A stretch of DNA of 64,000 bases, from NCBI RefSeq assembly GCF_051954455.1, contig NZ_JBQCHS010000015.1, positions 62,001-126,000 of the forward strand. Direction: 5' to 3'. This document shows positions 43,782 through 52,087 of this stretch, piece after piece. This DNA comes from Pseudolysinimonas sp051954455. Lineage in GTDB: Bacteria > Actinomycetota > Actinomycetes > Actinomycetales > Microbacteriaceae. Both the position numbers and the translations under genes were made by a program. The notes below the pieces were generated by a model. It had not been told where the DNA came from. It worked only from the letters and a program-made list of their open reading frames with translations, and made no database searches. How positions within the stretch are numbered: the stretch's first letter is position 1; each line of letters begins with the position of its first letter.

Positions 43782-45200
43782 ATGGGCGGGATGCCGGCGC
43801 GCAGCGGCCCGTGGACCGCGCGGCTGGCCGACGCCATCGGCGACTTCTCGATCGCCACACCCGCGCGCTTCGCGATCCTCGTCTTCGCCGGCCTGACCGC
43901 CGTCTTCACGATCCTGTTCTCCCTCCCGATCGCGACCGCGTCGGGCGACCGCGCACCCCTCGTCGACGCGCTCTTCACCGCGATCTCCGTGGTCTGCGTG
44001 ACGGGGCTCTCGACCGTCGACATGGCGACCTTCTGGTCACCGCTCGGGCACGTGTTCGTCTTCGTCGGGGTGGAGATCGGCGGCATCGGGGTGCTCACGC
44101 TCGCCTCGATCCTCGGCCTCATCATCAGCCGCAAGCTGGGGCTGCGGCAGAAGCTCCTCGCCGCGGGCGACGCGAATCCGTTGAGCCTGCGCAGGGGCGT
44201 CCGCGCCGACGGCCAGGCGCTGAAGCTCGGGGAGACGGGCGGGCTGGTCATCACGGTCGCGATCAGCGTGCTCGTCATCGAGCTCGCCGCCGCCGTGCTC
44301 CTCTTCCCGCGCATGTTGCTCGCCGGCGCCGACCCGTGGACCGCGGGCTGGCAGTCCGTCTACACGGCCGCGATGGCGTTCACCAACACCGGATTCCTCC
44401 CGTCGAGCGAGGGGCTCGCGCCGTACGCGCACGACGCGTGGTTCCTCGTCGTGCTCATGCTCGCCGTCGGGTTCGGGGCCATCGGGTTCCCCGTCATCCA
44501 CACGCTCGCGCGCCGTCTGCGGCGGCCGCGCACCTGGAGCCTCCACGTCAAGCTCACGATCGCGACGTTCCTCCTGCTGCTCGTCGGCGGCGCCGTCGCC
44601 TTCCTCGCGCTGCAGTGGAACGGGGAGCAGGCGGGCCTCGACCCCGGGCAGCGCATCCTGCAGAGCTTCTTCCAGTCGTCGATGGCCCGCTCGGGCGGGT
44701 TCTCGACCGTCGACTACGCGCACCTCGACGGCGCGAGCCTGTTCGTCGCCGACATGCTCATGTTCGTGGGCGGCGGCTCCGCCTCGACGGCGGGCGGCAT
44801 CAAGGTGACGACGCTCGCGATCCTGTTCCTCGGCGCGATCGCGGAGGCGCGCGGCGTCGACGACATGGAGGCCTACCGCCGCCGCATCCCGAGCGACGTC
44901 ATGCGGCTGGCCGTCAGCGTCGTGCTCTGGGGCGCCACGACCGTCGCGGCGGCGACCATCACCCTGCTCGTCATGACGGGCGCCCGACTCGACTTCGTGC
45001 TGTTCGACGTCATCAGCGCGTTCGCGACCTGCGGGCTCTCGACCGGCTTCACGGCGAGCGCGTCGGAGCCCGCGCAGTACGTGCTCGCCGCGACCATGTT
45101 CCTGGGACGCATCGGCACCGTGACCATCGCGGCGGCGCTCGCCGCGAGCACGCGGCGCCAGCTGTTCCGCCGACCGGAGGAGAGGCCCATCGTTGGCTGA
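43782..45200 (+). CDS. TrkH/KtrB family potassium uptake channel subunit
   Basis: 472-residue K+ channel. Four repeats of the M1-P-M2 pattern are visible with selectivity-filter remnants: VVCVTGLSTVDMATF, FTNTGFLPSSEG, SMARSGGFSTVDYAHL and FATCGLSTGFTAS. Each contains the conserved Gly of the filter. FVGGGSASTAGGIKVTT is the cytoplasmic gating loop. The RCK-type partner overlaps by 8 bases downstream. KtrB-type in size and pairing. Confidence 0.94.
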   Translation: MGGMPARSGPWTARLADAIGDFSIATPARFAILVFAGLTAVFTILFSLPIATASGDRAPLVDALFTAISVVCVTGLSTVDMATFWSPLGHVFVFVGVEIGGIGVLTLASILGLIISRKLGLRQKLLAAGDANPLSLRRGVRADGQALKLGETGGLVITVAISVLVIELAAAVLLFPRMLLAGADPWTAGWQSVYTAAMAFTNTGFLPSSEGLAPYAHDAWFLVVLMLAVGFGAIGFPVIHTLARRLRRPRTWSLHVKLTIATFLLLLVGGAVAFLALQWNGEQAGLDPGQRILQSFFQSSMARSGGFSTVDYAHLDGASLFVADMLMFVGGGSASTAGGIKVTTLAILFLGAIAEARGVDDMEAYRRRIPSDVMRLAVSVVLWGATTVAAATITLLVMTGARLDFVLFDVISAFATCGLSTGFTASASEPAQYVLAATMFLGRIGTVTIAAALAASTRRQLFRRPEERPIVG

Positions 45201-45879
45201 CGACGCATTCACCCTCGACGACATCCCCGTCGACGCCCCCGTGCTCGTGATCGGGTTGGGCCGCTTCGGCGCCGCGACCGCGGGCCAGCTGGCTCGACTC
45301 GACCGCGACGTGCTCGCCATCGACGAGGACGCGGCGCTCGTGCAGAAGTGGGCCGATCGGCTGACGCACGCCGTGCAGGCCGACGCACGCTCCGTCGAGG
45401 CGCTCCGGCAGCTGGGCGCGAAGGACTTCCCGGTCGCGGTGGTCGCGGTCGGCTCGTCGATCGAGTCGAGCGTGCTCATCACCGCGAACCTCGTGGACCT
45501 CGGCATCCGGCAGATCTGGGCGAAGGCCGTCAGTCACGCCCACGGCACGATCCTGTCGAGGATCGGCGCCCACCACGTCGTCTACCCGGAGGCGGAGGCC
45601 GGCGAGCGGGTCGCGCACCTCGTCTCGAACCGGATGCTCGACTACATCCAGTTCGACGAGGACTTCGCGATCGTGAAGATGCGCGCCCCGCGGCCGCTCC
45701 GCGGCATCCCGCTCGGGCAGAGCGGGCTCCGCTCGAAGCACGGGGTGACGGTCGTCGGCGTGAAGTCGCCGGGCAGCGACTTCACCTACGCGACGACCGA
45801 GACGGTGTTGCACGACGACGACATCGTGCTGGTCAGCGGCGCCTCGGACGCGCTGGAGCGGTTCGCGCGATTGAAGTAG
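45193..45879 (+). CDS. TrkA/KtrA family potassium uptake regulatory subunit
   Basis: 228-residue RCK protein. N-terminal nucleotide-binding GLGRFGAATAGQLARLDRDVLAIDEDAA, followed by the RCK_C domain (DFAIVKMRAPRPLRGIPLG). It forms a ring under the TrkH channel and gates it in response to ATP/NAD. It starts with TTG at 45193, 8 bases inside the channel gene, so the subunits are co-translated. The stop is 1 base from the convergent Fic stop. Confidence 0.94.
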   Translation: MADDAFTLDDIPVDAPVLVIGLGRFGAATAGQLARLDRDVLAIDEDAALVQKWADRLTHAVQADARSVEALRQLGAKDFPVAVVAVGSSIESSVLITANLVDLGIRQIWAKAVSHAHGTILSRIGAHHVVYPEAEAGERVAHLVSNRMLDYIQFDEDFAIVKMRAPRPLRGIPLGQSGLRSKHGVTVVGVKSPGSDFTYATTETVLHDDDIVLVSGASDALERFARLK

Positions 45880-45880
45880 C

Positions 45881-46996
45881 TCAGAACAGCCGCGGCTCGC
45901 CGATCGGCGGCGCGGAGTCGGCCCGGACGAGAAGCTGGAAGAAGCGGGTGTTGATGAAGAGGCGCTCACGCCCGGCACGCACATCGACAAGGACCCCGGC
46001 ATCCTGCAAATCGTTCAGCCACTTCGTCGCGGTCGGACGCGAGACCCGGCAACGCTGGACGACGTTGGCGATGCGGCAATAGGGCTGCTCGAAGAGGACA
46101 GCCAGGAGGTCGGCATTGGCCCCTCCTGTCACCGCTCGGATCGACTCGAGCGTCTCGAGCTGAAGAGCTTGAATCTGATCGATTTTCTGCACCGTGCTCA
46201 AGGCGGTCTGTCGGACCCCTTCCACCATGAACAGCACCCAGTCCGTCCACGCGCCGCCCTCGGTCACCGCAAGCAGGAGTCGGTAGTACTCGTCCTTGTT
46301 CTGAATGATGTATCGAGAGAGATAGAGGATCGGTTCCGCGATCAGACCGACCTCCATCAGCATCAGGACGTTCAGAATTCTTCCGGTACGGCCGTTCCCG
46401 TCTTCGAAGGGGTGGATCGCTTCGAACTGGTAATGCGCGATGGCCATCGAGACGAGGGGATCGAGATCACCCGATCCGTGCACGAAGCGCTCCCAGTTTG
46501 AGAGCAGGCCGCGGATCACCTTCTCACCCATCGGCGGGGTGTAAATCGCCTCTCTGGTAGCCGGGTTTCCGATGAACGTCCCCGGCAACTTCCTCACATC
46601 CATCTCGCGACTCTTGACGACGGTGCATACGTCGATGGCCGTGTTGGCCGACAAGGGACGCGCGCGGATGAGGGCGACGCCCTCGAACAATGCCGCACGA
46701 TAGTTGAGGGTCTCTTTCGTCGCCGGATTGGTGGCCGCGCCTTCATCTTGCGCGAAGCGGAACAGGTCGTCGGCCGTGGTGACGATGTTCTCGATCTCAG
46801 AGCTGGCCTGAGCTTCGAGCAGCGGGATCGCGTTCAGCAGAACCCGGGGGTTCGTCATGCGGCGCACCGCCTGGTCCAGGCTCGCCATCGCCGACCGCGC
46901 CTCGACGGTCAGCTTCAGCACCTCGCGCGTCTCGACCTCGACCGAGGGCGGTAGGAGAGGAAGGTCGTTGTAGGGAGCCGACGGAGCCCAACTCAT
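45881..46996 (-). CDS. Fic family protein (class II, self-inhibited AMP-transferase) with C-terminal winged helix
   Basis: 371 residues. Inhibitory helix motif SSEIEN at 65-70, with Ser65, Glu69 and Asn70 in the [ST]xxxE[GN] pattern of class II proteins; catalytic loop HPFEDGNGRTGR at 195-206 is complete. So it should transfer AMP to Tyr/Ser/Thr on target proteins once the inhibitory Glu is displaced. Residues about 300-345 (CRIANVVQRCRVSRPTATKWLNDL) form a winged HTH. Size and order match Shewanella SoFic. Codon use is clearly less GC-rich than neighbours, so it is probably acquired. No antitoxin gene adjoins. Confidence 0.93.
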   Translation of the reverse strand: MSWAPSAPYNDLPLLPPSVEVETREVLKLTVEARSAMASLDQAVRRMTNPRVLLNAIPLLEAQASSEIENIVTTADDLFRFAQDEGAATNPATKETLNYRAALFEGVALIRARPLSANTAIDVCTVVKSREMDVRKLPGTFIGNPATREAIYTPPMGEKVIRGLLSNWERFVHGSGDLDPLVSMAIAHYQFEAIHPFEDGNGRTGRILNVLMLMEVGLIAEPILYLSRYIIQNKDEYYRLLLAVTEGGAWTDWVLFMVEGVRQTALSTVQKIDQIQALQLETLESIRAVTGGANADLLAVLFEQPYCRIANVVQRCRVSRPTATKWLNDLQDAGVLVDVRAGRERLFINTRFFQLLVRADSAPPIGEPRLF

Positions 46997-47023
46997 GGAC
47001 CAAGTCTAGGGACGCGCTCTCCA

Positions 47024-47058
47024 GACGTGTAAATATTTGGCGGTTCTTTTTACACGTC
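47024..47058. promoter_or_regulatory. Inverted repeat upstream of the Fic gene
   Basis: GACGTGTAAA-N15-TTTACACGTC has perfect 10-bp arms. It occupies an AT-rich gap 28 bases before the Fic ATG at 46996. It is a good dimer operator, possibly bound by the Fic protein's own winged helix domain. Confidence 0.65.
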
Positions 47059-47106
47059 AGATCGATGTGTCAAACGTCTTCACACGGACATCGTGTCGCC
47101 GCGGCG

Positions 47107-47937
47107 CTACGCCTCGCCGCGGGAGAGGGCCCGCGCCCGCTCGAGCGCCGCGTCCATCGCGCGCCCGAACAGCCCGACCAGGTCGCCCTCCTCGAGCACC
47201 CCGATCGCCCGCTCCGTCGTGCCCTTGGGGCTCGTGACGCGGCGGCGGAGCTCCGCGGGGTCGACGTCGGAGCCGGCCAGCAGCTCCGACGCGCCGCGGA
47301 AGGTCTGCTCGACCATGAGGCGCGCGTCGCCCTCGTCGAACCCCAGCTGTCGGGCGGCGGCGGTCCACTGCTCCATGAGCAGGAAGACGTAGGCGGGGCC
47401 CGAGCCGGAGACCGCACTGAGCGCGTCGATGCGGTCCTCCGGCAGCTCGATGACCGCCCCGACCGTCTCGAACAGGGCGCGCGCGACGGCGGTCTGCTCC
47501 GGCGTCACGCGCGGTCCGGCGGCGAGACCCGTCACCCCGAGCCGCACGAGCGACGGCGTGTTGGGCATCGCGCGGAGCACGGGGTTCGGGATCCGCCCCT
47601 CCATGGTCGCGATCGTCACGCCCGCCGCGATGCTGACCACGATCACGTCGGGCGTGAGGTCGTCGCGGATCTCGTCGAGCAGGTCGCCGATCATCGCGGG
47701 CTTGACGCCCAGCACGACGAGCCCGGCGCCGCGGACCGCGGTGCGGTTGGCCGCCGGGTCCCGCTCGAGAGCGAGCGAGTCGACCCCGTCGCCGGCGAGC
47801 GGATCCGCCTTCGCCGCGGTCCGGTTGGTGACGGTGATGCCGCCGTGCGGCGCGCCCGAGGCGAGCAGGCCGGCGAGGATCGCACCCCCCATCGAGCCGG
47901 CTCCGAGCAGGGCGATCCGGGGCAGCGAGGCGGTCAC
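47107..47937 (-). CDS. proC: Pyrroline-5-carboxylate reductase
   Basis: 276-residue NADPH enzyme for the last step of proline synthesis. Rossmann motif LLGAGSMGGAILAGLLASG; RAMPNTPSLVRLGVTGLAAG; the C-terminal signature SAVSGSGPAYVFLLMEQWTAAARQLGF and VTSPKGTTERAI. GTG 47937 is 7 bases after TAGGAT. Other proline genes are not in the window. It ends 49 bases from the Fic inverted repeat. Confidence 0.95.
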   Translation of the reverse strand: MTASLPRIALLGAGSMGGAILAGLLASGAPHGGITVTNRTAAKADPLAGDGVDSLALERDPAANRTAVRGAGLVVLGVKPAMIGDLLDEIRDDLTPDVIVVSIAAGVTIATMEGRIPNPVLRAMPNTPSLVRLGVTGLAAGPRVTPEQTAVARALFETVGAVIELPEDRIDALSAVSGSGPAYVFLLMEQWTAAARQLGFDEGDARLMVEQTFRGASELLAGSDVDPAELRRRVTSPKGTTERAIGVLEEGDLVGLFGRAMDAALERARALSRGEA

Positions 47938-47944
47938 GGCCGCG

Positions 47945-47973
47945 ATCCTATGCGAGGGCACGAGCGCTAGCGT
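47945..47973. promoter_or_regulatory. Divergent -10 boxes for proC and the CDF gene
   Basis: Minus-strand TAGGAT (47945-47950) is 7 bases before GTG 47937, and plus-strand TAGCGT (47968-47973) is 6 bases before GTG 47980. Confidence 0.55.
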
Positions 47974-47979
47974 GGGGGC

Positions 47980-48945
47980 GTGAGCGCAGAGGGCGGCGGC
48001 AAGGCGATCATCGCGGCCATGGCGGCCAACCTGGGGATCGCATTGACGAAGCTCGTCGCGGCGCTGTTCTCCGGCTCCGCGGCCATGCTCGCCGAGGCCG
48101 TGCACTCCTTCGCCGACACCATCAACCAGGTGCTGCTGCTCGTCGGCGGCCGGCGCGCGAAGAAGGCGGCCGACCAGGAGCATCCGTTCGGCTACGGACG
48201 CGAGCGCTACCTCTTCGCCTTCATCGTCTCGATCGTGCTGTTCTCGGTGGGCGGCGCGTACTCGGTCTACGAGGGCATCCAGAAGCTCACCGAGGAGCAC
48301 CACGCGATCGAGAACTGGTGGCTGCCGATCACGGTCATCCTCATCTCGATCGTGCTGGAGGGCTTCTCGTTCCGCACCGCGCGCAAGGAGTCGCTGCCCT
48401 TCAAGGGGACGGGCTCCTGGATCTCGTTCCTGCGCCGGGCGAAGGCGCCGGAGCTGCCGGTGGTGCTGTTCGAGGACAGCGCGGCCCTTCTCGGCCTGCT
48501 CTTCGCCCTCGCCGGCGTCGGCCTCACCGTGATCACCGGCAACCCCGTCTTCGACGCGATCGGCACGCTGCTGATCGGCCTGCTCCTCGTCGCGGTCGCG
48601 ATCGTCCTGGGCTCGATCACCAAGAGCCTCCTCATCGGCGAGGGGGCGGAGCCGGACGTCGTCGAGCGCATCCGCGACGCGTTCAACGCGCACCCCCGGA
48701 CGGAGGCGCTCATCCACCTGAAGACGCTCTACCTCGGGCCGGAGGAGATGCTCGTGGCCGCGAAGGTCGCCTTCCCGCGCGCGACGACGACCGTCGATCT
48801 CGCCGCGGCGATCGACCAGATGGAGGCCGACATCCGCGCGCAGATCCCGGTCGCACGCCTCATCTACATCGAGCCCGACGTCTACCGGCCGGTCGAGGTG
48901 CGCGACATGGCGACCGACGCGATCGTCATCAAGTCGACGGACTGA
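47980..48945 (+). CDS. Cation diffusion facilitator family transporter
   Basis: 321-residue CDF protein. Six helices; helix 2 carries AEAVHSFADTINQ (metal-site His and Asp), HPFGYGRERYLFAFIVSIVLF follows, and helix 5 has FEDSAALLGLLFALAG with a Glu-Asp pair in place of the second His-Asp, as in the SLC30A9-like branch. A cytoplasmic domain of about 90 residues ends it. No His-rich tail, unlike the copy at 17848. Metal unknown; its divergent partner is proC. Confidence 0.92.
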   Translation: MSAEGGGKAIIAAMAANLGIALTKLVAALFSGSAAMLAEAVHSFADTINQVLLLVGGRRAKKAADQEHPFGYGRERYLFAFIVSIVLFSVGGAYSVYEGIQKLTEEHHAIENWWLPITVILISIVLEGFSFRTARKESLPFKGTGSWISFLRRAKAPELPVVLFEDSAALLGLLFALAGVGLTVITGNPVFDAIGTLLIGLLLVAVAIVLGSITKSLLIGEGAEPDVVERIRDAFNAHPRTEALIHLKTLYLGPEEMLVAAKVAFPRATTTVDLAAAIDQMEADIRAQIPVARLIYIEPDVYRPVEVRDMATDAIVIKSTD

Positions 48946-49783
48946 CGAGCCCCGCCTCCGCGACGACGGCGAGCAGGGCGAGCTTCTCCGCGGAGTCGCT
49001 GCCCGGCGCGGCGGTGAGCACCAGCAGCCGCTGCTGCGTCTCGGTGTCGAGGAGCGTCTCGCAGTCCAGCACGAAGTCGCCGACCTCCGGATGCCGGAAC
49101 CGCTTCGTGCGAAGCGCCTTCTCCGCGACCTCGTGCTCGGCCCAGATCGCCGAGAACTCGGGGCTCTCCCGCTGCAGCGCGGCGACCAGCTCCGCGGCGC
49201 GCGAGCCCGGGCCGCCCGCCGACAGCGCGGCGCGCAGCTCCGCGACCCAGACCCGGCCGTGCAGCTCGTGGTCGTCCGGGTGGTACATCGCGCGGGACGA
49301 CGGGTCGGTGAACCAGCGGTAACCGGTCGCGCGCTCGAACCCGCGGCGCTGGGACGCGTCGCCGAGGATCACCGACGCGAGCGGGGTCTGCAGCAGGGTC
49401 TCGCCCGTCTCGGTGAGCACGAGGGCGGGGGTGTCGCGCAGCCGGTCCATGATGCGGAGGATGCCGGGCGCGACGTGGTCCAGGTCGCCCGGCCGGGTCG
49501 GGGCCGGATGCCCGGCGAGTCGGAACAGGTGGTCGCGCTCGGCGCGGCTGAGGTGCAGCCCGCGGGCGATCGCCTGCAGCATCTGCACCGACGGCTGCGG
49601 ACCGCGCTGCTGCTCGAGGCGACCGTAGTAGTCGGCCGACATCCCGACCAGCTGCGCCACCTCCTCGCGCCGCAGCCCCGCCGTCCGCCGGCGCGGCCCG
49701 CGTGGGAGTCCGACGTCCTCCGGCTGCAGCGCCTCGCGCCGGGTGCGCAGGAAGTCGGCGAGCTGGGCGCGATCGGTCTCCAC
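48929..49783 (-). CDS. Helix-turn-helix regulator with MmyB-like ligand-binding domain
   Basis: 284 residues. N-terminal HTH (LRREEVAQLVGMSADYYGRLEQQRG) preceded by the usual DFLRTRREALQPEDVGLP. The rest is the MmyB-like PAS-fold domain common in actinobacterial regulators that bind fatty acid-like ligands. It is divergent by 101 bases from an SDR gene, the classic arrangement for a local regulator of the oxidoreductase. It overlaps the end of the CDF gene by 17 bases. Confidence 0.9.
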   Translation of the reverse strand: METDRAQLADFLRTRREALQPEDVGLPRGPRRRTAGLRREEVAQLVGMSADYYGRLEQQRGPQPSVQMLQAIARGLHLSRAERDHLFRLAGHPAPTRPGDLDHVAPGILRIMDRLRDTPALVLTETGETLLQTPLASVILGDASQRRGFERATGYRWFTDPSSRAMYHPDDHELHGRVWVAELRAALSAGGPGSRAAELVAALQRESPEFSAIWAEHEVAEKALRTKRFRHPEVGDFVLDCETLLDTETQQRLLVLTAAPGSDSAEKLALLAVVAEAGLVSPST

Positions 49784-49884
49784 GCGTCCATGCTCCCGCG
49801 CCGGCGACGCGCGTGCCAGGGATCCGCGATCCCCCGATCCGCGGGTCCTGGATGCTCCGCGGCGAGGCGCGCACGATCGAGGTC

Positions 49885-50667
49885 ATGACACGCATCGCTC
49901 TCATCACCGGCGGATCCCGCGGCCTCGGTCGCGCATCCGCGCTCGCTCTCGCCGCTCATGACGTCGACGTCGTCCTGACCTACAACTCGGCCGCCGACGA
50001 GGCCGCCGCGGTCGTCGCGGAGGTCGAGGAGCTCGGACGGACCGCCCTCGCCCTCCGCCTCGACACGACGACGCCGGCGACCTTCGCCGCCTTCGCCGCC
50101 GAGCTGCGCGCCGTCCTCCGCGACCGGTGGGGCCGCGAGGAGCTCGACGTCCTCCTGAACAACGCCGGCTTCGCGGGCGACACCCCCTTCGGCAGCACCA
50201 CGAAGGAGCAGATCGACGAGCTGGTCGCGGTGCACCTGACCGGGCCGCTGCTCCTCACCCAGGAGCTGAGCCCCCTGCTCGGCGAGGGCGCCCGCATCCT
50301 CAACGTGTCGACGGGGCTCACGCAGAACCTCGTCAACCCGCAGTACGCGGTGTACGCGTCGATGAAGGGGGCCGTCGAGGTGTGGACGCGCTACCTCGCG
50401 AAGGAGCTCGGTCCGCGCGGCATCCGGGTCAATGTGATCGCCCCGGGCGCGACCGCGACCGACTTCGCCGGCGGGGTCATCCGCGACGACGAGCGGTACC
50501 AGGCCGCGATCGCCGCCTCGAGCCCGCTCGGCCGCGCGGGTCGGCCCGACGACATCGGCGCTGCGGTCGCCGCGATCCTCTCCGAGGACCTCGCGTGGGT
50601 CACCGGCCAGCGGATCGAGGCCTCGGGCGGCCAGGGGATGGGGCGCTGGCAGCCGCTCGCCGGTTAG
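49885..50667 (+). CDS. SDR family oxidoreductase
   Basis: 260-residue Rossmann-fold short-chain dehydrogenase. TGGSRGLGRASAL cofactor loop, NNAGFAG, the catalytic serine region NVSTG, and YAVYASMK with the YxxxK pair, then GIRVNVIAPGATATDF. Classical FabG-like SDR; substrate unknown. The divergent MmyB-type regulator probably controls it. The stop overlaps the convergent tadA stop by 4 bases. Confidence 0.92.
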   Translation: MTRIALITGGSRGLGRASALALAAHDVDVVLTYNSAADEAAAVVAEVEELGRTALALRLDTTTPATFAAFAAELRAVLRDRWGREELDVLLNNAGFAGDTPFGSTTKEQIDELVAVHLTGPLLLTQELSPLLGEGARILNVSTGLTQNLVNPQYAVYASMKGAVEVWTRYLAKELGPRGIRVNVIAPGATATDFAGGVIRDDERYQAAIAASSPLGRAGRPDDIGAAVAAILSEDLAWVTGQRIEASGGQGMGRWQPLAG

Positions 50668-51140
50668 TCGAGCTCGGAGCCGCGCCTCCCGCGGAAGAAC
50701 TCGAGGAGCACCGCCCCGGTCTCCTCGGCGAGGACGCCCGGGATCACCTCCACCCGATGGGGCAGGCGCCGGTCGCGCAGCAGGTCGTGCACGCTGCCGG
50801 CCGCGCCCGCCTTCTCGTCCCACGCCCCGAACACCACCCGCGGGATGCGCGCCGCGAGGATCGCGCCCGCGCAGAGCACGCACGGCTCGAGCGTGACGAC
50901 CAGGGTGCAGTCGTCGAGATGCCAGTCCCCGCGGATCGCCGCCCCCGCGCGGATCGCGACGACCTCCGCGTGCGCCGTCGGGTCACGGTCCTCCTCGCGG
51001 CGGTTGCGGCCGGTCGCGAGCACGGATCCGTCGGCGTCGAGCAGCACCGCCCCGACCGGCACGTCGCCGTGCCGCCGCGCCAGCTCGGCCTCGGCGAGCG
51101 CCGCCCGCATCGGGGCTTCGAGGTCGAGGGCCGCGGCCAT
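50664..51140 (-). CDS. tadA: tRNA adenosine(34) deaminase TadA
   Basis: 158 residues. Zinc/catalytic motif HAEVVAIRAG (His and Glu), PCVLCAGAI (two Cys) and the ARIPRVVFGAWDEKAGAAGSV region distinguish TadA from cytidine or guanine deaminases. Converts A34 to inosine in tRNA-Arg(ACG). Start ATG 51140, 7 bases after the minus-strand box TAGGGT, which shares bases with the divergent upp start. Confidence 0.94.
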   Translation of the reverse strand: MAAALDLEAPMRAALAEAELARRHGDVPVGAVLLDADGSVLATGRNRREEDRDPTAHAEVVAIRAGAAIRGDWHLDDCTLVVTLEPCVLCAGAILAARIPRVVFGAWDEKAGAAGSVHDLLRDRRLPHRVEVIPGVLAEETGAVLLEFFRGRRGSELD

Positions 51141-51147
51141 ACCCTTG

Positions 51148-51153
51148 ACCCTA
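51148..51153 (-). promoter_or_regulatory. -10 box of tadA overlapping the upp start codon
   Basis: Minus-strand TAGGGT (plus ACCCTA) ends on the A of the upp ATG at 51153. The two divergent start codons are 12 bases apart. Confidence 0.5.
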
Positions 51154-51785
51154 TGCGCGTGCACGTGGCCGACCATCCGCTGATCACCCACAAGCTCACG
51201 GTGCTGCGCGACCGCACCACGCCGTCGCCGACGTTCCGCAACCTCGCGGAGGAGCTCGTCACGCTGCTCGCCTACGAGGCGACCCGCAACGTCCGCACGA
51301 CGCCGGTCACGGTGCAGACGCCCGTGGCCGAGGCGCAGGGGCTCGCGATCAGCGACCCACGCCCGCTCGTGGTCCCGATCCTCCGGGCCGGTCTCGGGAT
51401 GCTGGACGGCATGGTCAAGCTGGTCCCGACCGCGGAGGTCGGCTTCCTCGGGATGGTGCGCAACGAGGAGACCCTGCAGCCCGACATCTACGCCGAGCGC
51501 CTGCCCGACGACCTCTCGGATCGGCAGTGCTTCGTGCTCGACCCGATGCTCGCCACGGGCGGCTCGCTCATCGCGGCCATCGAGTACCTCTTCGACCGCG
51601 GCGCCGTCGACGTGACCGCGATCTGCCTGCTCGGCGCGCCGGAGGGCCTCGCGGCCGTCGAGAAGGCGACCGAGGGCCGCGATGTGACGATCGTGCTCGG
51701 CGCGAAGGACGAACGGCTCAACGAGGTCGGCTACATCGTCCCGGGGCTCGGCGACGCCGGCGACCGGCTGTACGGCACGGTCTGA
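51153..51785 (+). CDS. upp: Uracil phosphoribosyltransferase
   Basis: 210-residue salvage enzyme converting uracil and PRPP to UMP. VHVADHPLITHKLTVLRD opens the family. PRPP loop DPMLATGG, active site YIVPGLGDAGDRLYGT at the C terminus. No permease adjoins. ATG 51153; the longer frame upstream is antisense to the tadA gene. Confidence 0.96.
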   Translation: MRVHVADHPLITHKLTVLRDRTTPSPTFRNLAEELVTLLAYEATRNVRTTPVTVQTPVAEAQGLAISDPRPLVVPILRAGLGMLDGMVKLVPTAEVGFLGMVRNEETLQPDIYAERLPDDLSDRQCFVLDPMLATGGSLIAAIEYLFDRGAVDVTAICLLGAPEGLAAVEKATEGRDVTIVLGAKDERLNEVGYIVPGLGDAGDRLYGTV

Positions 51786-51846
51786 GCGGTCGGGCCGGAT
51801 GGGCCCCGCTTCTCAGCGGAGCACACGCTGTGTGACAATGTCACGC
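51786..51846 (+). promoter_or_regulatory. Region before the Cys-rich leader ORF
   Basis: Holds CCGCT-TCTC-AGCGG, a small hairpin just after upp that may be its terminator. An inverted repeat, GTGAC-AAT-GTCAC, then lies directly before ATG 51847. GACAAT is at the position of a -10 box, 7 bases before the ATG, so a leaderless leader ORF is plausible. Confidence 0.35.
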
Positions 51847-51945
51847 ATGACCGCCCACCTGCGCACCCGGACCGCTTCGGCCCTCGGGAACGCCGGCACG
51901 ATGATGCCGGCGAGCGCGGTCATGTGCTGTCGAATGTGCGCCTGA
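51847..51945 (+). CDS. Cys-rich leader peptide ORF (32 residues)
   Basis: A 32-codon ORF ending in Met-Cys-Cys-Arg-Met-Cys-Ala-stop, so 3 of the last 6 residues are Cys in a genome where Cys is rare. The body is Ala/Thr/Arg-rich. Short ORFs with terminal Cys clusters are known in mycobacteria as attenuation peptides that sense cysteine and control downstream sulfur genes. The next coding start is 143 bases away. Translation and role are inferred from composition, position and the -10-like box. Confidence 0.5.
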   Translation: MTAHLRTRTASALGNAGTMMPASAVMCCRMCA

Positions 51946-52087
51946 CGGATCCCGCCCCGTCCGAGTTCCTCTCGTGAGCTCCCGCACGCCGGACTCTCCC
52001 GGCGAACCACCGCACACCGACACCACCGCGTCGTCCGCGACGGATCATTCCGCGAGCGACGCCTCCGAAGACCAAGGATTCGACACC

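Noticed and set aside
51813..52010. Minus-strand 65-codon frame over the Cys-rich leader
   Set aside because: No motif or promoter; the plus-strand leader has a -10-like box and terminal Cys cluster.
51974..52087. Upstream GTG start for the winged-helix regulator
   Set aside because: The stretch has much lower GC at third positions and no SD; ATG 52088 has AAGGA upstream.
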